Of a stretch of 64,000 nucleotides of DNA, positions 9,330-18,831 are shown one piece after another. Under the pieces are notes generated by a model, which was given only the letters and a program-made list of their open reading frames with translations, was not told the DNA's origin and ran no database searches. Numbering within the stretch: the stretch's first letter is position 1; each line of letters starts with the position of its first letter. Both the position numbers and the translations under genes were made by a program. This DNA is from Halobacteriales archaeon QS_4_69_34. Lineage in GTDB: Archaea > Halobacteriota > Halobacteria > Halobacteriales > Halococcaceae. The stretch lies in the NCBI GenBank assembly GCA_003021045.1, contig PXRN01000005.1, forward strand, positions 1 through 64,000, in the 5' to 3' direction.

Positions 9330-9901
9330 ATGCGTGCTGGGTCGCCATCGGACAAATGGATTGGCAAAGTTCGGGCGAGGACACCAGCCGTCGCTGTACG
9401 GTCGGCGAGGAGCGTCGTGCGTCGGCCGCCACGGGCTCGAAAGCACTCTCGACGAGCGGGCGAGAGTTCGAATTCGGGCCCTGCCCGCATGATCGAAGGG
9501 TGGCCGAACGGCTCTTCGGCAGCGTGCGATCGCCGAGCGCTCGGTCCGGCCGGGCGAGGTCGGAAATCGCGCTCGGCGGTCTCGAACGCGGACTCCTGTA
9601 TCGTGGCGGTCGGAAGCGCCCGGAGCGTTGATCAGAGAGTCCTTCGACTGCCGGTTCGGCATCGCCCGCATCACCGCCGCTGCCGGGACCGCCACAGCCC
9701 GCGAGGCGACCAGCAGCGCGAGGGCGAGGCGGGCGAGCGTCGGGCGGCCGTGTGGTAAGATACCACACCACCGCGTGGGTCGGGGCAGTAGGTCCCGTGA
9801 AGCTCGAAGAGACGTTTGTACCTTCCCTTCGGGCGGCTTCGACGGTAGAGGTCCTCGGGCAGTTTCGACGTGCAGGTGGCGGCCCGTCGCCGGCCGCTCA
9901 C
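9330..9901. other. Long gap with a perfect palindrome
   Basis: No convincing gene is seen in about 570 bases upstream of mch; open frames here lack acidic haloarchaeal composition. A perfect inverted repeat, GTGTGGTA and TACCACAC around AGA, lies at 9750-9768 and looks like an operator or a small hairpin. The mch promoter lies at the left end, near 9352-9359. Confidence 0.45.
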
Positions 9902-9978
9902 AGGGATCGATGAGTGTCATCCCGGTATGCCGCCGGCCACGGGGCGGCGGCTACCGGTAAACAGTCACAACGATCTCT
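9902..9978. repeat. Dispersed palindrome, copy 2
   Basis: Outer arms AGGGATCG (9902-9909) and CGATCTCT (9971-9978) pair at seven of eight positions. Inside is a second stem with GCCGCC against GGCGGC. It shares CGCCG, GGCGGCG, CTACCGGTA/ACCGGTA and GTCACAA with the copy at 461-534, and the same overall length. Its right end touches the stop codon of the small gene at 9978-10166. Confidence 0.6.
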
Positions 9979-10166
9979 CAGTCGGTCTCGTCGGGGAAGT
10001 GGGTCTCGGGTCCGTACTCGGTCTCGACGAGCGAATCGATCTTGTCGAGCTGGCCCCGGATCAGGTGGAAGTCGTGGATCGGCCCCTCGGCCTCGTCGAT
10101 CGCCCCCAGGAGGTCCCTGATCTCTTCGGTACTGTGTCTGATCTCCTCGCCCCATCGTTCGGACAT
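9978..10166 (-). CDS. Small conserved helical protein, unknown function
   Basis: A 62-residue acidic protein, MSERWGEEIRHSTEEIRDLL to its end HFPDETD. The sequence predicts two amphipathic helices with heptad-like spacing (EEIRDLLGAIDEAEG, FHLIRGQLDKIDSLVE), so it may form a small coiled coil. No known domain is recognised. CGTTTATGTC on the minus strand, about 27 bases before the ATG, supports expression and this start. The palindrome at 9902-9978 directly follows and may end the transcript. Confidence 0.6.
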   Translation of the reverse strand: MSERWGEEIRHSTEEIRDLLGAIDEAEGPIHDFHLIRGQLDKIDSLVETEYGPETHFPDETD

Positions 10167-10484
10167 GCCCCGTCGTATCGGACTGGAAGACATAAACGTT
10201 CGTGAACCCGGCCGAGGCCGGCGACGCGGCGGCGCCTGCCCCCGCGAACGGATCACGGCGGGCGGGTCGGGCGAGCGGTTCGGGACGGGGCCGAGCCGAA
10301 CGGTGGTCGGCGCGCGAGGGATGTGGGCGAGTGCGACGAGGAGTTCGCTCGCCAGAGCCGCCCTCGCACATTCACCTCGATGCGTCCGAACGTACGCATC
10401 GGCGACGAGCGGATCATCACCGATCCGGCTCGACGAGCGGGCCAACCCAACACGCTTAATCGCCCGCCCGCACTTCTCGGGGTA
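10167..10484. promoter_or_regulatory. Divergent promoter gap
   Basis: About 320 bases separate the small gene from the ABC transporter and hold no convincing ORF. The minus-direction TATA-like element is near 10188-10197. The plus-direction one is GCTTAATC at about 10454-10461, centred 27 bases before the GTG of the ABC gene. Confidence 0.55.
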
Positions 10485-11507
<1,023 letters not shown>

Positions 11508-11678
11508 ACACGGTCGCGGCGAAGCCGCTCCCTGCACACATCCTCTCGCGGGCTTTGCCTGCTCGGATGATCCGAGAGACCCTCCCCGAGTCCCTCGCTA
11601 CTCGCCACCGGAGGCGGCTCGCGTGAGCGCCGAAACGGCGGAGCCGCTTCGAGCGCACGCTTACCACGGGGGGTTCGC

Positions 11679-12467
11679 GTGAGCGCCGTCTCGGCCGGCT
11701 TCCGGGCGCTGTTCAGACGGGAGGTGCTCCGGTACGTCCGGATGCCCCGGAGCACGTTCCTGCCGCCGTTGGTCACCAACACCCTGTTTTTCGTGGTGTT
11801 CGGGGCGGTGCTCGGCCAGCGCATTCGGGTGGTCGAGGACACCCCCTACATCCTCTTTATCCTCCCGGGACTCGTCGTGCTGGGGATCACCGCACAGGCG
11901 TTCCAGAACGCCTCCTTTACCGTGTTCCACGGCCGCTGGGAGGAGTACATCCAGGAGATCCAGACCTCGCCGCTGTCCTACCGGGAGATGGTGGCCGCCT
12001 ACGTGACCACGAGCGCGCTCCGGGGCGTCGTCATCGGCGCGCTCGTCGCGCTCATCGGCGCGGCGTTCACGACGGTCGACCCGGACGTCTCGGCCGTCGG
12101 GGTCGCCAATCCGGGCTACGTGATCGCGTTCGCGCTCGCGGTATCGGTCCTGTTCGCGGCGCTCGGGATCGCCGGCGGGCTCTGGGCGGCCACCTTCGAC
12201 GACCTCGCGGTGATGAACCAGTTCCTCATCCGCCCGCTGGTGTTCGTCGGCGCGGTGTTCTACCCGCTGGGGGTGCTCGACGAGCCGTGGCGGACGCTCT
12301 CGCTGGTCAACCCGATGGTCTACATGGTCGACGGAATGCGCTATGGCTTCCTCGGCGTCGCCGAGATCGGCCCCAACGTGTCGCTCGCGGTGCTCTCGGT
12401 CGCCGCGATCGTGGCGGTTTCCCTCGATGTCTGGCTGTTCGAGCGTGGCTACGGGCTGACCGAGTAA
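11679..12467 (+). CDS. ABC-2 type permease
   Basis: A 262-residue integral membrane protein with about six hydrophobic segments and the ABC-2 signature region near MNQFLIRPLVFVGAVFYPLG and WRTLSLVNPMVYMVDGMRYG. It is the membrane partner of the ATPase just upstream. The gap between them (171 bases) is odd for such a pair: it holds a second TCGCGTGAGCGCCG word (near 11618) matching the actual start (near 11674), as if the junction had been duplicated or a small insertion had occurred. GTG at 11679 is the start because it precedes the first conserved residues. Confidence 0.9.
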   Translation: MSAVSAGFRALFRREVLRYVRMPRSTFLPPLVTNTLFFVVFGAVLGQRIRVVEDTPYILFILPGLVVLGITAQAFQNASFTVFHGRWEEYIQEIQTSPLSYREMVAAYVTTSALRGVVIGALVALIGAAFTTVDPDVSAVGVANPGYVIAFALAVSVLFAALGIAGGLWAATFDDLAVMNQFLIRPLVFVGAVFYPLGVLDEPWRTLSLVNPMVYMVDGMRYGFLGVAEIGPNVSLAVLSVAAIVAVSLDVWLFERGYGLTE

Positions 12468-12668
12468 CACCGCGGCAGTCCTCGTTCCGTGGAGCTGTTC
12501 GGGGAGTGAGTGCGAACCCCGCTTCGGACCTGTTGCCAACCGCATTTCGGGGCACACCAGTAGCCGTCGTGGCACTCGACGCCCGGCTGTTCGCGCAACT
12601 ACGATCCGATCGAACAGCGCAGGGCCGACGGCGGCCGCCCGACCGAACGCTCGGCGACCCACACGAAC

Positions 12669-12676
12669 CTTTATGC
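12669..12676 (+). promoter_or_regulatory. TATA box of the amidase gene
   Basis: CTTTATGC is centred about 27 bases before the ATG at 12699, giving a leaderless transcript. Confidence 0.6.
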
Positions 12677-12698
12677 TCGACTCGTCCGACGCCGGGAT

Positions 12699-14156
12699 AT
12701 GTCGGTCGACCTCTGTTATACCCCAGCCACCGAACTCGCCGAGCGCGTTCGCACGGGTGAACTCTCGCCCGTCGACCTCGTCGACGCCTACCTCAACCGG
12801 ATCGACGCGCGCAACGACGTCACGAACGCCTTCGTCACCGTCATCGAGGAGGCGGCGCGCGAGCGCGCCAAGGAGGCCGAGCAGGCCGTCGAGAGCGGCG
12901 ACGAGCTGGGTCCCCTCCACGGCGTACCGGTCGCGCTGAAGGACCTCTTCGGTCAGAAGGCGGGGGTGCGGAACACCTTCGGCTCGAAGCTGTTCGCCGA
13001 GCACGTCCCCGAGGAGGACGCGATCATGGTCCGCCGGCTGGAGGACGCTGGCGCGATCGTGCTCGGCAAGACCAACACCCCCGAGTTCGGCTACGCGGGC
13101 ACGACCGACAACCCGCTGTTCGGCGCGACGGGCACCCCCTTCGACCCCACGAAAACGGCCGGGGGTTCCTCGGGCGGCAGCGCCGCGGCGCTCGCGGACG
13201 GCCTGACGCCGCTCGCGCAGGGCTCGGACGCCGGCGGCTCGCTCCGGATCCCGGCGAGCGCCTGTGGACTGTTCGGCCTCAAGACCACCCTCGGCCGGAT
13301 CCCCCACGCGCCCCGCCCGAACGGCTTCGCCCACCACACGCCCGCCACGACGATGGGCCCGCTCGCGCGCACGGTCGAGGACGCCGCGTTGATGCTCGAC
13401 GTCTGTGCCGACCCGGACCCGCGCGACCCCTTCAGCCTCCCCGCCGCCGAGACCGACTACGTCGCCGCGACCGAACGCCCCGTCGACGACCTCCGGGTCG
13501 CCTACAGTCCCGATCTCTCCCGGTTCCGGATCGCCGAGGACGTTCGAACCGTGATCACGGAGGGCGTCGACGCGCTCGCCGAGGCCGGGGCCACCGTGGA
13601 GAAAAGCGAGGTCGGCGGCCCGTCGCTGGGCGAGCTGCGTTTCGCGTTCACGAAGCTCTATACCGTGGGCTTTGCGACGCTCGCGGCGACCGTCGAGGAG
13701 CAGTACGGCCTCGACCCGCTCGGCGAGCACCGCGAGGCAGTTACCCCGGACCTCGTCCAGATGATGGAGATCGGGAAGAGCTTCGACGTCGCGGAGTACG
13801 GCACGGCGAACGTTCCCCGGACGGGGCTGCACGACGCGATGGAGGACCTGTTCGCGGAGTACGACCTGCTCGTGACGCCCACGCTCGCGGTTCCGCCCTT
13901 CGGCATCGACGAGCCCGAACCCACACAGATCGACGGCGAGCCGATCAACTCGCTCACCGACTGGCTGCTCACGTGGCCGTTCAATCTGACAGGCCATCCC
14001 GCCGCGTCGGTGCCCGCCGGGCTCACCGAGGAGGGCCTGCCGGTCGGGATGCAGGTCGTCGGCCCACGCTTCGCCGAGGACGACGTGCTCGCCGCGAGCG
14101 CGGCCGTCGAGCGCGTCCGACCGTGGGCCGAGGAGTACCCGCGGGCGGACGGCTGA
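12699..14156 (+). CDS. Amidase-signature hydrolase
   Basis: A 485-residue enzyme of the amidase signature family. The Ser-cis-Ser-Lys triad is visible: Lys81 in VALKDLFG, Ser157 in GGSSGGSAAAL, and the nucleophile Ser181 in GSDAGGSLRIP. It hydrolyses amide bonds. Close relatives include GatA (the glutaminase of the Asp/Glu-tRNA amidotransferase), but no gatB or gatC is adjacent, so a stand-alone amidase is more likely. No signal peptide. The TATA box at -27 fixes the start. A copy of the dispersed intergenic repeat (14371-14690) lies downstream. Confidence 0.85.
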   Translation: MSVDLCYTPATELAERVRTGELSPVDLVDAYLNRIDARNDVTNAFVTVIEEAARERAKEAEQAVESGDELGPLHGVPVALKDLFGQKAGVRNTFGSKLFAEHVPEEDAIMVRRLEDAGAIVLGKTNTPEFGYAGTTDNPLFGATGTPFDPTKTAGGSSGGSAAALADGLTPLAQGSDAGGSLRIPASACGLFGLKTTLGRIPHAPRPNGFAHHTPATTMGPLARTVEDAALMLDVCADPDPRDPFSLPAAETDYVAATERPVDDLRVAYSPDLSRFRIAEDVRTVITEGVDALAEAGATVEKSEVGGPSLGELRFAFTKLYTVGFATLAATVEEQYGLDPLGEHREAVTPDLVQMMEIGKSFDVAEYGTANVPRTGLHDAMEDLFAEYDLLVTPTLAVPPFGIDEPEPTQIDGEPINSLTDWLLTWPFNLTGHPAASVPAGLTEEGLPVGMQVVGPRFAEDDVLAASAAVERVRPWAEEYPRADG

Positions 14157-14370
14157 GAACTGTCGGTGTTCGGTGCGGGTCGGCCCGATCCGAGCGCGTC
14201 GGCCGGTTTGGCGTGGCTCCGTCCGGGCGTACGGCTCCCTCGCACGCGGTGAGCCCCCGGGACCGCGAGCACCGGACCATCGAACCGCTCGGTGGAGCGG
14301 GCGACTGGACGACACCGTACCCGGATCGGAGGCGAGTTACGGAGACAGGGGCGACGACCGCGAGTGTCGA

Positions 14371-14690
14371 GGGCCGAAGCCGAAGACAGTGAGTGTCGAG
14401 CGAAGCGGCGAGGAGCGAGTGCCGATACACACGAGAGACCGCCCCGCGACCACTACCGCCCAGCGACACACCGCGTTCGCCACCGCCAACACGCCTCCCC
14501 GGCCGATTCCTTCGCTCGGGCCACCCGCGTCGCACCGCCGGCCCTCGCGCGCTCGCGGGTCGCTGCCCCGCTCGCATCGAGGTGCTCGCCGCCCACCTCG
14601 CTTCGCTCGTCCCTCGCGTGGGTCGCGCGCCGACGGAGCGGCGCGCAGCCGCGCCGGCCGCGCCAGCCGCGCCGTCCCGCGACTGCACGG
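14371..14690 (+). repeat. Modular GC-rich intergenic repeat, copy A
   Basis: Shares ordered words with five other gaps: GCGAGTGCCG, CACACGAGAGACCGC, CACGCCTCCCC, TTCGCTCGGG, GGCCCTCGC, TCGTCCCTCGC and GACGGAGCGGCGCGCAGCC. It fills most of the 620-base gap between the amidase and macrodomain genes. No acidic ORF is seen in it. Confidence 0.7.
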
Positions 14691-14777
14691 CCCGTCGATC
14701 CCCACGGCTCGCGACACGGGACGGGACCAGCCGACAGGGCGGGCAGCCTTTAGTCGCTCGCGCCCATCGTGACGGGC

Positions 14778-15287
14778 ATGGAGTTCGAGGTGATCGGGGG
14801 CGATATCGCGGCCCAGCGGGCGGACGCACTCGTGAACGCCGCCGGAACGAGCCTGCGGATGGGATCGGGGGTCGCGGGCGCGCTCCGGCGGGGTGCGGGC
14901 GGGGAGATCGACGAGGAAGCCACCGCGAAGGGGCCGATCGAGCTCGGGGCGGTCGCGGTGACCGACGCCTACGACCTCGACGCCGAGTACGTGCTCCACG
15001 CCGCGGCGATGCCCCACGGCGGCGACGGGCAGGCCACGGCCGAGAGCATCCACGACGCCGCTCGGAACAGCCTCGAACGCGCGGACGAGCTCGGGTGTAC
15101 GTCGCTCGTGCTCCCGGCGTTGGGCTGTGGCGTCGCTGGCTTCGATCTCCGTGAGGGCGCACGGATCATCTGCGAGGTCGTCGCCGACTACGAGCCCGAA
15201 TCGCTCGCCGACGTACGGATCATCGGGTACGACGAGAGCGAGGTCGCCACCATCCGGGAGGCGGCCGCGGCCGTCCGCGAGGACTAG
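14778..15287 (+). CDS. Macrodomain protein
   Basis: A 169-residue stand-alone macrodomain, the fold that binds ADP-ribose and can remove it from proteins or process ADP-ribose-1''-phosphate. Visible motifs are VIGGDIAAQRADALVNAAG near residues 5-22 (with the N-A-A-G ligand loop), GSGVAGALRRGAG near 29-41, and LPALGCGVAGFDLREGA. The ATG at 14778 is preferred over the GTG nine bases upstream because CCTTTAGTC (14747-14755) lies about 27 bases before it. It stands alone between the intergenic repeat and a short spacer, so the partner is unknown. Confidence 0.85.
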   Translation: MEFEVIGGDIAAQRADALVNAAGTSLRMGSGVAGALRRGAGGEIDEEATAKGPIELGAVAVTDAYDLDAEYVLHAAAMPHGGDGQATAESIHDAARNSLERADELGCTSLVLPALGCGVAGFDLREGARIICEVVADYEPESLADVRIIGYDESEVATIREAAAAVRED

Positions 15288-15504
15288 GAGACGCTCGCGG
15301 ACAGGTCACCGTGCGATCGGTAGGCGAGGGCCGAATCAGTCGCCCCGACGCCGGGCTGGCCGCGAACCCGCGCGGCGAACGCTACCGGCGGGGTCCGCTT
15401 CGGCCGGTCTCGATTCCGAGAGCACTGCCCGTGTGCTCCCGTCGCCACGCCGCGAGCAGGGTCTTCGGTCCGGGGCCCGGTGGGCGAGCGAGGCAGAGGG
15501 ACGC

Positions 15505-15981
15505 TCACTCCGTCGTCGACGCCGTCGCCACGGCATCGAGGGCGAGCGTCCCTCCGTCGCCGATCGTCGCCCGGACGTACGGCCCGTCGACGCTGCCCTC
15601 GGGGCCGCGGTCGAGTTCGTAGTCGTCGATGCGCACCGGGGAGCGGCCGAGGAGACGTGCCATCACTCGGTAGACGCCCGGCTCCCCCACGAACGCCCGC
15701 CGGAGGACCGGTTCACCCGGGGCGATCCCGACGACCACCCGCTCGCCGGCGTCCCCGGTGGCGGCCGTTCGCGTCGGCGTCGCCGTGACGGCGACCGAGT
15801 GGCGTTCGCGGTCGTCGTTGCTCACGAGGAGGTCGCCGGCTTCCGGTCCCGAGCCGCCCGAGCCGGTGAGACTGCCGAGACAGCCGGCGAGCGCGCCCGA
15901 CGCCGCACCGATCGTGAGGCCGAGAAACCGGCGGCGCCCCAGACCGGGGGCGTCGGTCGGGGTGGCGGGTCGCGGGGGCAC
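15505..15981 (-). CDS. Tat-exported lipoprotein, unknown function
   Basis: A 158-residue protein with GTG start. The N-terminal signal carries the twin-arginine motif (GRRRFLGLTIG) followed by a lipobox LAGC, so the mature protein should be lipid-anchored on the outside of the membrane. The mature part has beta-rich, acidic sequence with no known domain. It lies four bases after the stop of the aldo/keto reductase on the same strand and is likely cotranscribed with it. Confidence 0.7.
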   Translation of the reverse strand: MPPRPATPTDAPGLGRRRFLGLTIGAASGALAGCLGSLTGSGGSGPEAGDLLVSNDDRERHSVAVTATPTRTAATGDAGERVVVGIAPGEPVLRRAFVGEPGVYRVMARLLGRSPVRIDDYELDRGPEGSVDGPYVRATIGDGGTLALDAVATASTTE

Positions 15982-15985
15982 CCTG

Positions 15986-16960
15986 TTACTCGTGGCCCGA
16001 CACCGGGACGGGCTCGTAGGGCTCCTCGAGGTACTCCACGTCGCTCTCGGCCAGCGAGACGTCGAGCGCCGCCACGGCCTCCTCCAGGTGTCCGATGCTC
16101 GTGGTGCCGACGATCGGGGCGTCGACCCATTCTTTCTCCAGCAGCCACGCGAGCGCGATCTGGGCCATCGTCGCGCCCTCCTCGGCCGCGAGCTCCTCGA
16201 CGCGCTCGTTGACCGCCCGCCCGCCGCCCTCGGCGTAGGGGTGGGTCCGCGCGTAGTCGTCGGTTTCGGCCCGGGTGGTGGTGTCGAACGCCTCGTGCGG
16301 GCGGGTGAGATAGCCCCGTGCGAGCGGGCTCCACGGGATGACGCCCACGCCCCCGTTCGCACAGAGTGGCAGCATCTCCCGTTCTTCCTCGCGGTAGACG
16401 AGGTTGTAGTGGTTCTGCATCGTGGCGAACCGTTCGAGGCCGAGCCGGTCGGCGGCGTGGAGCGCGTCGGCGAACTGGTGGGCCCACATCGAGCTCGCGC
16501 CGACGTGACGAGTCTTCCCGCGCCGGACGGCGTCGTCGAGCGCGCGCAGGGTCGTCTCGATCGGCGTGTCGGGATCGCGGCGGTGGATCTGATAGAGGTC
16601 GACGGCGTCCATGCCGAGCCGATCCAGCGAGGCGTCGAGCTCCTGCTCGATGGCCTTGCGGGAGAGCCCGCCCGAGTTCGGGTTCTCCTCGTCCATTCGG
16701 AAGAAGCCCTTCGTGGCGACGACGCTCTCCTCGCGCCGGCCCTCCAGAGCGTCCCCGAGGATGCGCTCGCTTTCGCCCCGCGAGTACATGTTCGCGGTGT
16801 CGAAGAAGTTGATCCCCAGATCGATCGCGCGCTCGATGACCTCGTGGCTCGCCTCCGCTTCGAGGACCCACTCGCGCCAGTCGGTGCTGCCGAAGCTCAT
16901 ACAGCCCAGACAGAGCCGGCTGACGGTCATCCCCGTCTCGCCCAGCGTAGTGTACTCCAC
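15986..16960 (-). CDS. Aldo/keto reductase
   Basis: A 324-residue NADPH-dependent reductase with the complete tetrad Asp54, Tyr59, Lys84 and His126 (FFDTANMYSRGESERILG, ATKGFF, DLYQIHRRD). The family reduces aldehydes and ketones in a TIM barrel; this branch resembles YajO/YhdN-type proteins with a cytosolic location. The substrate cannot be read. The first gene of a pair with the downstream lipoprotein. A CTTTTTGC element about 27 bases upstream supports the start. Confidence 0.9.
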   Translation of the reverse strand: MEYTTLGETGMTVSRLCLGCMSFGSTDWREWVLEAEASHEVIERAIDLGINFFDTANMYSRGESERILGDALEGRREESVVATKGFFRMDEENPNSGGLSRKAIEQELDASLDRLGMDAVDLYQIHRRDPDTPIETTLRALDDAVRRGKTRHVGASSMWAHQFADALHAADRLGLERFATMQNHYNLVYREEEREMLPLCANGGVGVIPWSPLARGYLTRPHEAFDTTTRAETDDYARTHPYAEGGGRAVNERVEELAAEEGATMAQIALAWLLEKEWVDAPIVGTTSIGHLEEAVAALDVSLAESDVEYLEEPYEPVPVSGHE

Positions 16961-17122
16961 GCGCTCTCCTCGCGGGCCGCGGGCAAAAAGCTGCCCACGG
17001 GGACGTCGCGATGCCTAAGTCGATAGCGCGGCCCACGGCCGAGTTATTCGCCGTGGTCGTCGGCGTAGACGACTGCTCGGGGTGGCTTCGACCGCGGCCG
17101 CCGTTCCCTCCGGATTTCGGAG

Positions 17123-17276
17123 CTACCGTGACTCCCGGCCCGTAGTCGGTCGACCAATCGTTGGGCGTGTTCGCCGATACATTTCGACGAACGTGAGAGC
17201 TTCGTCGGCCGCGAGCGGGCCGGTCAGTTGCTCGGTCTCGATCTTCTGTACCGTCGCGGTACATGTAGGTGAACAC
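17123..17276 (-). pseudogene. Possible decayed short gene
   Basis: An opening MFTYMYRDGT is followed, in a different frame, by VQKIETEQLTGPLAADEALT and FVEMYRRTRP, which have the look of real coding sequence, then TAG at 17125-17123. A one- or two-base change near 17250 would join them. No family is recognised and the call is weak. It opens the accessory patch that runs to about 21.5 kb. Confidence 0.25.
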
Positions 17277-17369
17277 CCTCGTGCGTCACGTCGTGACTAC
17301 TCTCGGAGGTCGGGTCGTAGTCCGAACGAACGATCTAGCTCTACTTTCTGACCACTACGCAACGTCGCG

Positions 17370-17645
17370 TCAGTGGTCGCTTGACCCGTCCGTGCTGTCG
17401 GCTTTCGCGTCCGTATCGGCTTCCGTGTCCGTTTCGTGTCCGTCGCGGCCGAGCGCGTGATTGTTCGAGCTGCGGTTGTCCGTCGCGTCAACGCCGTTCA
17501 GGTTCGCCGGGTGGCCGTTCGACCACGACTTGCCTTCGCCGCTCTCCCAGCCCTCGGTCCCCCACACTTCGTCGTCCCAATCTTCATCATCGTCGTACTC
17601 GCGGTCCTCCGCGCCTTCGGGTATTTCACCGGCAGGTGCCTTCAT
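17370..17645 (-). CDS. Acidic hydrophilic hypothetical protein
   Basis: An open frame of 91 residues beginning MKAPAGEIPEGAEDREYDDD. The middle is rich in Trp, Glu and Gly, and the tail repeats Asp/Thr/Ala (TDTEADTDAKADSTDG). The composition is haloarchaeal, but no domain is seen. An upstream ATG at 17753 would run through the perfect hairpin at 17692-17713, so the internal ATG was preferred; this is uncertain. It could be a fragment of a mobile-element gene. Confidence 0.35.
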   Translation of the reverse strand: MKAPAGEIPEGAEDREYDDDEDWDDEVWGTEGWESGEGKSWSNGHPANLNGVDATDNRSSNNHALGRDGHETDTEADTDAKADSTDGSSDH

Positions 17646-17691
17646 GACACGCTGTAGAGCGAGCATCAACTTATAGCCGTCGCCGCGGTAA

Positions 17692-17713
17692 GACAGCCGC
17701 CCTAGCGGCTGTC
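17692..17713. repeat. Perfect hairpin next to an A/T-rich tract
   Basis: GACAGCCGC and GCGGCTGTC pair exactly around a CCTA loop. A/T-rich DNA begins about 45 bases to the right. Such hairpins occur at ends of IS200/IS605-like elements, but no transposase is seen here, so this may be a remnant or a terminator-like structure. Confidence 0.5.
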
Positions 17714-17753
17714 CTCTCATCATCGCTGAACGAGCTGATTTCGGCGACTTCAC

Positions 17754-17880
17754 CGTCTAATTCGTCATTTATTCACTGCATAAATGGATCAATCATTGGT
17801 ATACTTAATCATATAAATATATTTCCTCTGGCTACTGTTCGGTTTTATTTTTGCCTTTCTGAATTTGATCTCTACGATAA
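17754..17880. other. A/T-rich tract without a gene
   Basis: Runs such as ACTTAATCATATAAATATAT make this the most A/T-rich stretch of the window. It has no ORF of note and separates the hypothetical gene from the UDG-like gene. It is compatible with foreign or mobile origin. Confidence 0.6.
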
Positions 17881-17924
17881 GTGGTAGCTTATCTGCCGGT
17901 ACCTACCTGAATTACGTTGCCGGT

Positions 17925-18734
17925 TCAGGTCGAAACCGCGATGTCGATACCACGTTTTACACCGCCGGCGTATTCGTCGATAGATATCTGCGGACCACGA
18001 ATACGTGGACTCGGATGTGCAGCAGCGATGACCTTCGTATCAACAGGTGCGTTGATCGTATAGACCGATCCGTGCCGCTCAATAACACCCGGCGAATCCG
18101 GTTCAGGCGCGTCGCCGATTGGTGTGAGTTCGAGGTGGCAGAGTGCTCTCCATGCCTGCCCGCCGAACGCGAAGACCATGCCGGGATTGACGTACTCTAT
18201 TTCAGGTTTGAGCTGCGTCTCAAACGCTGCCGTGAGGTCGGTCCCTGTCGGTGTCTGGCCACGATACTTGCAGGCGTTGGTGTGGTAGAAGTCGTCAAAG
18301 AATGCACCCGAGAGAACATAGCGCCACCACGGACGGTCATCCGTAATGAGGCTATGTTGCCGGCATGCATCGAGAAAGGGCTGAGTAAACGAAGCATAGT
18401 TGGCCTGCGAAAGCCACCGCGCCAGAAACCGCTGGTCGGTACGAATCGTGTCGAGGATTTCAGGGTCGCGGCCTAACTCTAACTGGGCATAGGCTTCTTC
18501 CGTGATGTAGTTGCTCGGTATCCCAGGGTCCGAAAACAGCACCAGTATAGTGGGTGATTCGCGCTCCCAGTCGTGGTAGTAGCCAAAGGTCATTCGTCGA
18601 TGGACGTGCTCAGGCACCCCCTCAATCGCCTGTTCGCTCAGACGATCGCCGATGGTTTCGTGCGATTTGCACTGTAATCGTTGGAGTTCGGAGGGCTTCG
18701 GTCGCGCAATCGTCTCGAAGTACTCTGGATTCAT
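17925..18734 (-). CDS. Uracil-DNA glycosylase superfamily-like protein
   Basis: A protein of about 269 residues starting MNPEYFETIARPKPSELQRL. Three segments fit the UDG fold: TILVLFSDPGIPSNY (the water-activating/phosphate loop region), VFAFGGQAWRAL (the central strand before a helix), and AAHPSPRIRG (the H-P-S DNA-binding loop). It may act on damaged bases or be a non-catalytic relative. The aligned G-I/V-N-P motif is altered to FSDPG. GTTTAAGC (18773-18780) is a likely promoter and would lie inside an alternative start 48 bases upstream, so the inner ATG was chosen. The composition is less GC-rich than neighbours, suggesting acquisition. Confidence 0.6.
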   Translation of the reverse strand: MNPEYFETIARPKPSELQRLQCKSHETIGDRLSEQAIEGVPEHVHRRMTFGYYHDWERESPTILVLFSDPGIPSNYITEEAYAQLELGRDPEILDTIRTDQRFLARWLSQANYASFTQPFLDACRQHSLITDDRPWWRYVLSGAFFDDFYHTNACKYRGQTPTGTDLTAAFETQLKPEIEYVNPGMVFAFGGQAWRALCHLELTPIGDAPEPDSPGVIERHGSVYTINAPVDTKVIAAAHPSPRIRGPQISIDEYAGGVKRGIDIAVST

Positions 18735-18831
18735 ATAGCGATGTCGCTCGTGTGATAGGGGGTCAGCCCGAGGCTTAAACATCGGGTCCTATCGTCGAGA
18801 ACCCTACTCGTCCGATATCACTCCCGCAACC

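Noticed and set aside
9460-9495. A tRNA-like T-arm (GTTCGAATT)
   Set aside because: The flanking bases do not pair as a T-stem and no acceptor stem is found; it is chance similarity.
11661-14315. An 884-codon antisense frame opposite permease and amidase
   Set aside because: It runs opposite two well-supported genes with clear motifs and TATA boxes, and its sequence has no domain.
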